The notes beneath the pieces were generated by a model, which saw only the letters and a program-made list of their open reading frames with translations, was not told the DNA's origin and ran no database searches. Of a DNA stretch of 64,000 nucleotides, positions 18,277-25,833 are shown piece after piece. Position numbers and translations under genes: made by a program. The stretch covers positions 724,283 through 788,282 of the forward strand of contig NZ_RCNS01000001.1 in assembly GCF_009725995.1 (NCBI RefSeq). The letters are read 5' to 3'. The DNA is from Zobellia laminariae. Its GTDB lineage: Bacteria; Bacteroidota; Bacteroidia; Flavobacteriales; Flavobacteriaceae. The first letter of the stretch is position 1; every line of letters starts with the position of its first letter.

Positions 18277-18623
18277 ATGAAAACATTAGTATCACTTTTT
18301 ATCATTCTTTTTTTCGTCTGTAACAGCCAAGCACAGGATGGTACGGAACGTAGTATTGGTCACAATACAACTGTATCTTCAGAAAAAAAATAAAGGTATT
18401 CCCTAACCCTGCAAGTAATGTGGTAAATCTTCTGGGCCTAAAAAATACGGCCAAAGCAGATATATCTATCATGGATATTTACGGTAATACAGTGCTTTCC
18501 CATTCTTGGGAGATTCGTAGAAATGCAATTAGCATACCTGTATCATCACTTGATTCTGGAGTGTACATCATTACTATCCATTCCAATGAACAAAAAGTTC
18601 ATACCAAATTCTACAAACAATAA
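18277..18623 (+). pseudogene. Small T9SS-sorted protein gene, frameshifted at an A8 run
   Basis: Seen: an ATG at 18277 opens a signal peptide (hydrophobic to SQAQ, about residue 20) and about 18 further residues, then stops at 18391-18393 directly after eight A (18383-18390). The next frame continues without a gap as KVFPNPASN, a classic T9SS type A sorting domain start, and runs through SLDSGVYII and a Lys-rich end to 18623. One extra A would give a protein of about 115 residues that is just a signal peptide plus a C-terminal sorting signal. The run forms an A-AAA-AAA slippery heptamer in the right phase for -1 frameshifting. A -7-like TAAATTTG (18267-18274) lies only two bases before the ATG. 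Confidence 0.75.
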
Positions 18624-18906
18624 AGCATTATTTTACTTTTAGTTTTTTGATGTAACATATATAATAAGGTATATTCCAAATTGGATTTGAAATACCAATC
18701 CTCCCTCCTAGTCCCTTCAATTATTTTTCAATTCTCAAGAAACAATCGTTCTAAGTCTTAGTTTTTATCTAAATTCGCCCAAGAAATTGAACAAGAGCGT
18801 TTTTAACTAAAAATAATAGTGAAACACCACTTGTTTTTCAATAGAATTAGTGTACATTTGCAGCCCGTTTAACGGGATTGAAGTGTTTAATTAAAAAGTA
18901 ACCGTA
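18624..18906. other. Intergenic region upstream of rplM
   Basis: No open frame beyond chance length. It is AT-rich and holds the rplM promoter near its end; nothing else is recognised. Confidence 0.6.
18831..18860 (+). promoter_or_regulatory. Promoter of rplM-rpsI
   Basis: TTG (18831-18833), 19 bases, TACATTTG (18853-18860): a textbook flavobacterial promoter 46 bases before the GTG start of rplM. Confidence 0.78.
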
Positions 18907-19362
18907 GTGGATACATTAAGTTATAAGACCGTTTCTGCCAATAAAGCAACCGTTGATAAGCAATGGCTATTAGTTGATGCAGAAGGAGAGACTTTAGGCC
19001 GCATGGCTTCTAAAGTTGCCAAAATGCTTAGAGGAAAACATAAGCCAAATTTCACCCCTCATGTTGATTGTGGTGATAATGTGATTGTTATCAATGCTGA
19101 GAAAATCAATTTGACCGGAAACAAATGGGATGATAAGACCTATTTGCGTTACACAGGTTACCCTGGTGGCCAACGTGCAACTTCTGTGAAAGAGCTTTTG
19201 GCTAAGAAACCTGAGCAAATCGTAGAAAAAGCGGTTAAAGGTATGCTTCCAAAAAACAGATTAGGTGCTGAACTTTTCAGAAACCTTAAAGTTTTTGTAG
19301 GAACTGCTCATGATCACGAAGCACAAAAACCACAGGTTATCAATTTAAAAGAATTTAAGTAA
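18907..19362 (+). CDS. rplM: 50S ribosomal protein L13
   Basis: A 151-residue L13, one of the early assembly proteins of the large subunit. The start is GTG at 18907, chosen because the resulting N terminus MDTLSYKT and the distance to the [12 protein letters not shown] core fit the family; no ATG lies upstream in frame. Other family features are [19 protein letters not shown] and GMLPKNRLG. Its stop overlaps the rpsI start by one base (TAATG), showing coupled expression. Confidence 0.97.
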   Translation: MDTLSYKTVSANKATVDKQWLLVDAEGETLGRMASKVAKMLRGKHKPNFTPHVDCGDNVIVINAEKINLTGNKWDDKTYLRYTGYPGGQRATSVKELLAKKPEQIVEKAVKGMLPKNRLGAELFRNLKVFVGTAHDHEAQKPQVINLKEFK

Positions 19363-19748
19363 TGGAGATCATTCATAAAATCGGCAGAAGAAAAACAGCG
19401 GTTGCTCGTGTGTATGTTTCAGAAGGAAAAGGAAACATTACCGTAAACCAGAGAGATCTTAACGATTATTTCCCAACGGCTACTCTTCAGTACAAGGTTA
19501 AACAACCTTTTGCTCTTACCGAAAACGAAGAAGCTTACGACGTAAGCGTAAACGTATACGGTGGTGGTATTACTGGTCAAGCAGAAGCTATACGCTTAGC
19601 TCTTTCTAGAGTTATGTGTGAGATTGACGAGGAGCACAGACTAGTTCTTAAACCAGAAGGTTTATTAACTCGTGACCCTAGAATGGTAGAACGTAAGAAA
19701 TTCGGACAGAAGAAAGCTCGTAAGAAATTCCAGTTCTCTAAACGTTAA
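19362..19748 (+). CDS. rpsI: 30S ribosomal protein S9
   Basis: A 128-residue S9: GRRKTAVARVYV near the start, GGGITGQAEAIRLALSRVM in the middle, and the basic tail GQKKARKKFQFSKR that reaches the P-site tRNA. It is translationally coupled to rplM and followed by a strong terminator. Confidence 0.97.
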   Translation: MEIIHKIGRRKTAVARVYVSEGKGNITVNQRDLNDYFPTATLQYKVKQPFALTENEEAYDVSVNVYGGGITGQAEAIRLALSRVMCEIDEEHRLVLKPEGLLTRDPRMVERKKFGQKKARKKFQFSKR

Positions 19749-19768
19749 TATTACAATACGATTATATC

Positions 19769-19799
19769 GATACCCGCCCTTTGGTGGGTATCATTTTTT
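19769..19799 (+). terminator. Terminator after rplM-rpsI
   Basis: A 10-bp stem (19769-19778 with 19783-19792, one G-U pair) with CTTT loop and a T run. Confidence 0.85.
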
Positions 19800-19859
19800 A
19801 TATTTTTTAATCAAAGTTCATTGAAAGTTCGCTTTAAGCGGATAAATTAAAAACTATTT

Positions 19860-20007
19860 TCTTTTAGAGAATAGTTATTCGGGAGACCTGAGAACATCTC
19901 ATGTTTAAAGGCACCGATAGTTTAGCATCTAAATGCTTGAGGCTTTCCTTTTTTAAAGGAATACCACTTAGGCATTGCCAATTCATAAGAACGTAAACTA
20001 AATTCAA
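19860..20007 (+). promoter_or_regulatory. Candidate structured 5' leader of rpsB
   Basis: About 150 bases between the rpsI terminator and the rpsB ATG contain several self-complementary segments. GAGA...TCTC pairs near 19882-19899, AGCAT...ATGCT lies at 19924-19937, and a perfect 7-bp hairpin (TTCCTTT/AAAGGAA, 19945-19961) follows. Ribosomal protein S2 represses its own operon through leader RNA in other bacteria, so an autoregulatory leader is a reasonable inference. I cannot match it to a named RNA family. Confidence 0.4.
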
Positions 20008-21126
20008 ATGGCGAAAGTCGAAGTAAAACAATTATTAGAAGCAGGTGTACATTTTGGTCACCTTACACGAAAGTGGAACCCTAACATGGCGCCCTACATC
20101 TACATGGAGCGTAACGGTATTCACGTTATCAATCTTTACAAAACAGTTGCAAAATTAGACGAGGCTAACGAGGCCCTTCAAAAAATTGCTGCATCTGGGA
20201 GAAAAATTCTTTTCGTAGCTACGAAAAAACAAGCAAAAGATATTGTTGCTGAAAAAGTAGCAAACGTAAACATGCCTTACATCACAGAAAGATGGCCTGG
20301 TGGTATGTTGACCAACTTCGTTACCATTCGTAAAGCGGTAAAGAAAATGGCAACTATTGACCGTATGAAAAAAGACGGTACGTTCATGACTTTGTCTAAA
20401 AAAGAACGCCTACAAGTTGATCGTCTTCGTGCTAAATTAGAGAAAAACTTAGGTTCTATTTCTGAAATGACACGTTTACCTGGCGCTTTGTTTATTGTTG
20501 ATACTATGCGTGAGCACATTGCTGTTAAGGAAGCTCAGAAATTGAACATTCCAATATTCGCAATGGTAGATACCAACTCTGACCCAAGAGATGTTGATTA
20601 TTTGATTCCATCTAACGATGATGCTTCAAAATCAATCGATATTATCATGACAGAAGTTACCAATGCAATTGCAGGTGGTCTTGCTGAGCGTAAATCTGAA
20701 AAACAATCAGGTAAAGAAGGTTCTGATGAGCCTAAAGCTGAGAAAAAAGAAAAAGCTGCTGCTAAACCTACTCCTGAAGCAGTAGATACTAAAGCTGCGC
20801 CAGTTGTTGCTAAAACACCTGAACCTACAGTAAACGTTGAAGCTACTAAAGAAGCAGTTGCTAAAGATAGCGCACCTGTTGATCTTACTAAAGTAGAAGG
20901 TATTGGCCCAAAAGCTGCTGAAGCATTAGTTAACGCTGGTTTTGACTCTTACGCTAAATTAGCTGAAGGTAATCCAGAAAAAATTAAAGAAATCCTTACT
21001 GAGGCAAGTTCTAGAATGGCACACCTTGATCCAACTTCATGGCCAAAGCAAGCTAAAATGGCTGCCGATGGTAAATGGGATGAGCTTAAAGTATGGCAAG
21101 ACAATACTAAAGGAGGTGTAGAGTAA
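20008..21126 (+). CDS. rpsB: 30S ribosomal protein S2 with C-terminal helix-hairpin-helix-like extension
   Basis: A 372-residue protein. Residues 1 to about 228 are a normal S2 (GVHFGHLTRKWNPNM, ERWPGGMLTNF, RLPGALFIVDT, DTNSDPRDVDYLIPSNDDA). An Ala/Lys/Glu/Pro-rich linker (about 230-290) and a compact C-terminal domain (about 291-372) follow, beginning DLTKVEGIGPKAAEAL, a helix-hairpin-helix-like motif, and including SWPKQAKMAADGKWDEL. Typical S2 is about 230-260 residues. I recall such tails on some Bacteroidota ribosomal proteins; their role is unknown to me. It is followed by tsf in the usual rpsB-tsf order. Confidence 0.95.
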   Translation: MAKVEVKQLLEAGVHFGHLTRKWNPNMAPYIYMERNGIHVINLYKTVAKLDEANEALQKIAASGRKILFVATKKQAKDIVAEKVANVNMPYITERWPGGMLTNFVTIRKAVKKMATIDRMKKDGTFMTLSKKERLQVDRLRAKLEKNLGSISEMTRLPGALFIVDTMREHIAVKEAQKLNIPIFAMVDTNSDPRDVDYLIPSNDDASKSIDIIMTEVTNAIAGGLAERKSEKQSGKEGSDEPKAEKKEKAAAKPTPEAVDTKAAPVVAKTPEPTVNVEATKEAVAKDSAPVDLTKVEGIGPKAAEALVNAGFDSYAKLAEGNPEKIKEILTEASSRMAHLDPTSWPKQAKMAADGKWDELKVWQDNTKGGVE

Positions 21127-21175
21127 TTTCTATTCTACCTTATAGTAAATAAAATAATAACATAACATTTGTTTT

Positions 21176-21204
21176 AAGATAGAGATGAGAATTCACTCTA
21201 TCTT
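21176..21204 (+). promoter_or_regulatory. Hairpin in rpsB-tsf spacer
   Basis: A perfect 9-bp inverted repeat (AAGATAGAG at 21176-21184 with its complement at 21196-21204) around an 11-base loop, 27 bases before the tsf start. No T run follows, so it is not a typical terminator; it could be a processing or translation-control element. Confidence 0.5.
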
Positions 21205-21231
21205 AGAGCAAATTGAAAAATAGGACACAAG

Positions 21232-22197
21232 ATGGCAAAAATTACAGCCGCAGAAGTAAACAAATTAAGACAAGCTACTGGCGCAGGAATGATGGACTGC
21301 AAAAATGCTTTAGTTGAAGCTGAAGGAGATTTTGACAAAGCAATTGAAGTTCTTCGTAAAAAAGGACAGAAAGTAGCTGCCAAAAGAGCCGACAGAGATT
21401 CATCTGAAGGTGCTGCAGTTTCTAAATTGAATGCAGACCAAACAGCTGGTGTTGCAATCGTATTAGGTTGTGAAACTGATTTTGTTGGAAAAAACGAAAA
21501 CTTCTTAGCATTAGCAAATCAAATTGCTGATATAGCTTTGAACTGTGATTCTAAAGAAGCTCTTTTAGAATCTGATTTTGGAGGAATGACCGTTGCTGAA
21601 AAATTAATTGAGCAAACAGGAGTTATTGGTGAGAAATTAGAAATCACCGCTTTCGAAAAATTAGAAGCTCCTTATGTTGGAACTTATGTTCACATTAACA
21701 AGATTGCTGCTTTAGTTGGTCTATCATCTAGAGTGGATTCTGCTGAAGTTCTTGCTAAAGATGTTTCTATGCAAGTAGCTTCAATGGGCGCAAAAACTTT
21801 GTCTTACAAAGATTTTGACCCTGCGTTCATTGCTGCTGAAACAGAAGCTAGAATTGCTGTTATTGAAAAGGACAACGAAGAACTTGGTCGTTTAGGAAAA
21901 ACGCTTAAGAACGTTCCTAAATACATTTCAATGGCTCAATTAACTGATGAAGTTATGGCTCAAGCTCAAGAAGATGCGAAAGCACAATTGAAAGCTGAAG
22001 GCAAGCCAGAGCAAATCTGGGATAAAATTGTTCCTGGTAAAATAGAAAGATTTGTTTCTGATAACACTACTTTGGATCAAGAACAATGTTTATTGGACCA
22101 AAATTTCATCAAAGACGAGAAAATTAACGTTGCAAAATACGTTGCATCTTACGGAGATGTTTCTGTTACAGGCTTTAAGCGTGTAACAGTAGGATAA
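21232..22197 (+). CDS. tsf: Elongation factor Ts
   Basis: A 321-residue EF-Ts, the guanine nucleotide exchange factor for EF-Tu. Seen: the UBA-like N-terminal domain with LRQATGAGMMDCKNAL, then the dimerization core with CETDFVGKNENF, the family's TDFVA.N motif with Gly in place of the usual Ala. The C-terminal part includes PGKIERF and CLLDQNFI. Length is normal for Bacteroidota. It is downstream of rpsB across a 105-base spacer with a hairpin. Confidence 0.97.
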   Translation: MAKITAAEVNKLRQATGAGMMDCKNALVEAEGDFDKAIEVLRKKGQKVAAKRADRDSSEGAAVSKLNADQTAGVAIVLGCETDFVGKNENFLALANQIADIALNCDSKEALLESDFGGMTVAEKLIEQTGVIGEKLEITAFEKLEAPYVGTYVHINKIAALVGLSSRVDSAEVLAKDVSMQVASMGAKTLSYKDFDPAFIAAETEARIAVIEKDNEELGRLGKTLKNVPKYISMAQLTDEVMAQAQEDAKAQLKAEGKPEQIWDKIVPGKIERFVSDNTTLDQEQCLLDQNFIKDEKINVAKYVASYGDVSVTGFKRVTVG

Positions 22198-22219
22198 TCC
22201 TATAACAAACTAATTCAGA

Positions 22220-22258
22220 AAAACCGCACTAGCTTAATGTTAGTGCGGTTTTCTTTTT
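22220..22258 (+). terminator. Terminator after tsf
   Basis: A 12-bp stem (22220-22231 with 22241-22252) containing CCGCACTA, followed by CTTTTTT. Confidence 0.88.
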
Positions 22259-22289
22259 TATTACGTATACTCTTTTGAATATTTCCAAT

Positions 22290-22323
22290 AAAAAACCGTC
22301 ATACTAAAATATGACGGTTTTTA
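22290..22323. terminator. Second, bidirectional terminator between tsf and peptidase gene
   Basis: A perfect 13-bp stem (22291-22303 with 22310-22322) with A run before and T run after; it serves the minus-strand M61 peptidase and insulates tsf. Confidence 0.88.
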
Positions 22324-22348
22324 TTTACTTTCAATTTTCATTTCTCCA

Positions 22349-24217
22349 CTACCCTTTCATCCAGACTTCTCTCAGTTTTATTGCTTCGGCACTGGCATTT
22401 TTATCTGCAGTTATAGTCTCTACTTTTAAAGTTGGGCTACCTACTTTCCCTTCTAGCTCAATCTCTTTATCACCTCGCTTAACGGTCATCTTAATATCAG
22501 TATCCGGAGACCAACCAAAACTCTTACCAATAATAGGTCGTATAGATTCTAATGTTACAGGCTTATCATTAATACTTTTTATAATATCACCACCTACAGC
22601 TCCCAAATCTTTAAAGAAGCTATTAAGCTTAATTCCTTTTCGAACAAAGACAATGCTTTCATCACCTTGATCAACATCTATAAAAGGATCTTCCCCATTT
22701 AAGAAATAACCTGTTTCCTGTTCTACCAAATCAGCTTTCAAACCAACTTTAGACAAATAGTCATTATAATTAATAGGCGTACTACCAATAACGTAAGTGT
22801 CAAAAAAACCACGTATTTCAGGGTAAGTCATAGACACAATTTCATCAATCAACTTATCATCTTCAAAAGGAGTATTATTGCCATACTTTTTTGTTAGTTC
22901 TTTCATTAACCAAAGCACTCCTTTTTCGCCATTACTCAATTCACGCAACTGAATATCCAACACCATATTAATAAGAGCTCCTTTTTCATAGACATTGGCA
23001 TAATTCTTTTTATAAGGCTCTACCAAGATATTTTTACTCATCTCCGTAAAGGACATTGCGTCATCATATGATTTTGCATTATTAACCTTATCCATCATTC
23101 GTTGATAAAACTCAGCTTCATCAATAAGCCCTTGTTGAATTTGAAAAAGATTGGCAAAATATTCCGTTGTTCCTTCATACATCCATAAATGTTGAGACAT
23201 TTTAGGATTGTTAAAATCAAAATACTGAACCTCTTTAGAATGTACACTCAACGGAGTAACAATATGAAAGAATTCATGAGAAACCACATCTACCATAGCC
23301 TGCTCCAATCTTTCCTTTGGCATTGCCTCAGGCAATACAACCACAGTAGAAGTATGATGCTCCAAAGCTCCAAAACCAGAGGCGTCATCTGCCTCCATTG
23401 TAGAAAGGTACAATAGAATATTATAAATTTTAGTACCATTAATGTCTCCCAAAAAAGTCTTCTGAGCACCCATCATTTTTTCCATTCGGTCATTTAAACT
23501 TAAAGCCGAATAAATTCCGGTTGGCGAATACACACTCAACGATACGGTAATTCCATTTATCTCAAAGGTCTCCGTGTTTGGTTTCGCATAAAGAATTGGA
23601 TTATCGATTACATCAAAATACCTGTTCGCAGTAAAAACATCTACATTAGCAACTGATGTTTCTAACTTTTTAGGAGTTAACGAAGTTGAAGCTATTAAAT
23701 CTGCTGGTCTAGTAATAGACAATTGGTAGGGCACTTCCTTTAACGTATTAAAATACCCTACGAAACCATGCAGATTAAGCATAAAAGTCTTTCCTGCATT
23801 TATATTGGTTCCTGATGGAGAAAAAACTTTACTCTTTACTTCGCCTTCCGTATCATACGTATCATTTACAAAATAAGTAACCTTATCCAGATTTTTTCCA
23901 TTGGAGATTTGCCATGTATTATCATCTGTTTTAGAAAAAGACAGCTCTTTTCCGTCATAATCAAAAGCCTTAAATCCTTCTATATACTGACCATAATTAT
24001 CTGTACTATATGTACCAGGTACAGTTTTTGGTATATAAAATAAAACTTCGTCCGTTGTAAAACTTCCAGGATCAACTGTTACAGAAACCTTATCATCAAC
24101 TACATTTTTCAAATCCAAAGTAGCCAATACTGGTGCCTTATCAGCTGTTATCAAAGTTTTTGTCGCCCCACAACTGGCAAGTAGTACTGCAAAAGCAAGT
24201 AAGGAAATTTTTCTCAT
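22349..24217 (-). CDS. M61 family metallopeptidase lipoprotein with PDZ domain
   Basis: A 622-residue protein. The N terminus is a lipoprotein signal (AVLLASC, Cys16), so it should be membrane-anchored. Residues about 30-210 form the M61 N-terminal domain. The catalytic region has HEFFH at 314-318 (zinc-binding HExxH) followed by YEGTTEYFANL with the third ligand Glu; a PDZ-like domain occupies roughly 500-610. M61 enzymes are aminopeptidases with preference for N-terminal Gly/Ala. All catalytic residues are present. Confidence 0.92.
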   Translation of the reverse strand: MRKISLLAFAVLLASCGATKTLITADKAPVLATLDLKNVVDDKVSVTVDPGSFTTDEVLFYIPKTVPGTYSTDNYGQYIEGFKAFDYDGKELSFSKTDDNTWQISNGKNLDKVTYFVNDTYDTEGEVKSKVFSPSGTNINAGKTFMLNLHGFVGYFNTLKEVPYQLSITRPADLIASTSLTPKKLETSVANVDVFTANRYFDVIDNPILYAKPNTETFEINGITVSLSVYSPTGIYSALSLNDRMEKMMGAQKTFLGDINGTKIYNILLYLSTMEADDASGFGALEHHTSTVVVLPEAMPKERLEQAMVDVVSHEFFHIVTPLSVHSKEVQYFDFNNPKMSQHLWMYEGTTEYFANLFQIQQGLIDEAEFYQRMMDKVNNAKSYDDAMSFTEMSKNILVEPYKKNYANVYEKGALINMVLDIQLRELSNGEKGVLWLMKELTKKYGNNTPFEDDKLIDEIVSMTYPEIRGFFDTYVIGSTPINYNDYLSKVGLKADLVEQETGYFLNGEDPFIDVDQGDESIVFVRKGIKLNSFFKDLGAVGGDIIKSINDKPVTLESIRPIIGKSFGWSPDTDIKMTVKRGDKEIELEGKVGSPTLKVETITADKNASAEAIKLREVWMKG

Positions 24218-24370
24218 TGTATATATTTTAATACTAAATTGTAAGTAATACCCTAATTTTTAAGGGGGTTGCAAGATTATAAAATTTAACAGAATACCAC
24301 ATCATTATTAGGAAATAATTAAGGTTAACTTTATCTATGGTTTCAAAAACGAACCCTAATATTTTTTGAT

Positions 24371-24378
24371 TATTTTTG
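24371..24378 (+). promoter_or_regulatory. Candidate -7 element of pyrH promoter
   Basis: TATTTTTG, a perfect TAnnTTTG, 19 bases before the pyrH ATG. No TTG at the usual distance upstream. Confidence 0.5.
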
Positions 24379-24397
24379 CCACAACGAAATACTAGCC

Positions 24398-25105
24398 ATG
24401 CAATATAAAAGAATTCTCTTAAAATTAAGCGGTGAAGCCTTAATGGGTGAAAAGCAATACGGAATAGACTCCAAACGCCTAGCGGAATATGCTGAAGAAA
24501 TTAAAGATGTAGCAGCCAAAGGTATTGAAGTAGCCATAGTTATAGGCGGCGGAAATATTTTTAGAGGTCTTACAGGTGCCGCTACAGGTATGGATCGCGT
24601 GCAAGGAGACCACATGGGTATGCTTGCCACGGTGATAAATGGTCTTGCTCTGCAAAGTGCTCTTGAAATGCAAGGTGTACAAACAAGATTGCAATCCGCA
24701 ATTCAAATTAATGAAGTAGCCGAACCTTTTATTAGAAGACGTGCCATGCGTCATTTAGAAAAAGGCCGAGTTGTTATTTTTGGAGGAGGAACAGGAAACC
24801 CTTATTTTACAACTGATTCTGCAGCCGTTTTACGCGCCATAGAAATTGAAGCCGATGTTATTCTTAAAGGGACTCGTGTAGATGGAATCTATACTTCAGA
24901 CCCAGAAAAGGATAAGAACGCAACTAAGTTTGATACTATCTCTTTTGCAGATGTACTTTTAAAAGGTCTCAAAGTAATGGATACCACTGCTTTTACCTTG
25001 AGTCAAGAGAACGAACTACCTATTGTAGTTTTTGACATGAACAAAACAGGTAACTTAATGAAGTTAATAGAAGGTGAAAATATTGGCACAGTCGTAAATA
25101 TTTAA
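24398..25105 (+). CDS. pyrH: Uridylate kinase (UMP kinase)
   Basis: A 235-residue bacterial UMP kinase of the amino acid kinase fold, making UDP from UMP for pyrimidine nucleotide supply. Seen: [36 protein letters not shown] and [16 protein letters not shown], all family motifs. Full length. It precedes frr by 36 bases, the classic rpsB-tsf-pyrH-frr neighbourhood split here by the M61 gene. Confidence 0.97.
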   Translation: MQYKRILLKLSGEALMGEKQYGIDSKRLAEYAEEIKDVAAKGIEVAIVIGGGNIFRGLTGAATGMDRVQGDHMGMLATVINGLALQSALEMQGVQTRLQSAIQINEVAEPFIRRRAMRHLEKGRVVIFGGGTGNPYFTTDSAAVLRAIEIEADVILKGTRVDGIYTSDPEKDKNATKFDTISFADVLLKGLKVMDTTAFTLSQENELPIVVFDMNKTGNLMKLIEGENIGTVVNI

Positions 25106-25141
25106 ACCTATTTAGTTTTATTTGCATATTATATTTGAATT

Positions 25142-25699
25142 ATGAACGAAGACATACAGTTTATACTTGATTCCTCCAAGGAAAGTATGGATGCTGCAAT
25201 GAGGCATTTAGAAAAACAATTTGTTAAAATACGTGCTGGTAAAGCAAGTCCTACCATGCTTTCTTCCGTAATGGTGGAATATTATGGATCCCAGACGCCC
25301 TTATCTCAGGTAGCGAATATAAACACCCCTGACGGTCGTACTATTTCCGTACAACCTTGGGAAAAGAACATGTTGCATGAAATAGAAAAGGCAATCATGA
25401 ATTCTAACTTAGGTTTCAACCCTATGAACAATGGTGATTTTGTAATCATTAACGTACCACCGTTGACCGAAGAAAGAAGGATTCAGCTAACAAAACAAGC
25501 TAAAGCCGAAGCTGAAGATGCCAAAGTAGGTGTCCGTAGCGCTCGTCAAGATGCCAACAAAGAAATTCGTGACCTTGAGGACGTTTCTGAAGATTTACAA
25601 AAAAATGCAGAAGTTGATATCCAAACACTTACCGATAAATATATAAAGAAAATAGATGCTTTCTTAGTTATTAAAGAAGCAGAGATAATGAAAATCTAG
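25142..25699 (+). CDS. frr: Ribosome recycling factor
   Basis: A 185-residue RRF that splits post-termination ribosomes together with EF-G. Seen: the long helical start with HLEKQFVKIRAGKASP, the small domain around INTPDGRTISVQPWEK, and NVPPLTEERR, then helices to the end. Full length, following pyrH in an operon, with a strong terminator after it. Confidence 0.97.
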   Translation: MNEDIQFILDSSKESMDAAMRHLEKQFVKIRAGKASPTMLSSVMVEYYGSQTPLSQVANINTPDGRTISVQPWEKNMLHEIEKAIMNSNLGFNPMNNGDFVIINVPPLTEERRIQLTKQAKAEAEDAKVGVRSARQDANKEIRDLEDVSEDLQKNAEVDIQTLTDKYIKKIDAFLVIKEAEIMKI

Positions 25700-25719
25700 T
25701 TTGGACTTTCTCTAAAAAT

Positions 25720-25749
25720 AAAAAAGCAGCCATGTAGGCTGCTTTTTTA
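25720..25749 (+). terminator. Terminator after pyrH-frr
   Basis: An 11-bp perfect stem (25721-25731 with 25737-25747) with 5-base loop and T run. Confidence 0.9.
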
Positions 25750-25806
25750 TTTAGAACCAATAAGTTAATTAAATATCACATTTTAGGAACACACCTAATC
25801 ATTATA

Positions 25807-25814
25807 TACCTTTG
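25807..25814 (+). promoter_or_regulatory. Candidate -7 element of RND transporter promoter
   Basis: TACCTTTG, a perfect TAnnTTTG match, 20 bases before the ATG. No TTG is seen upstream at the usual spacing. Confidence 0.5.
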
Positions 25815-25833
25815 CGCTCGGAAAAATTGAACG

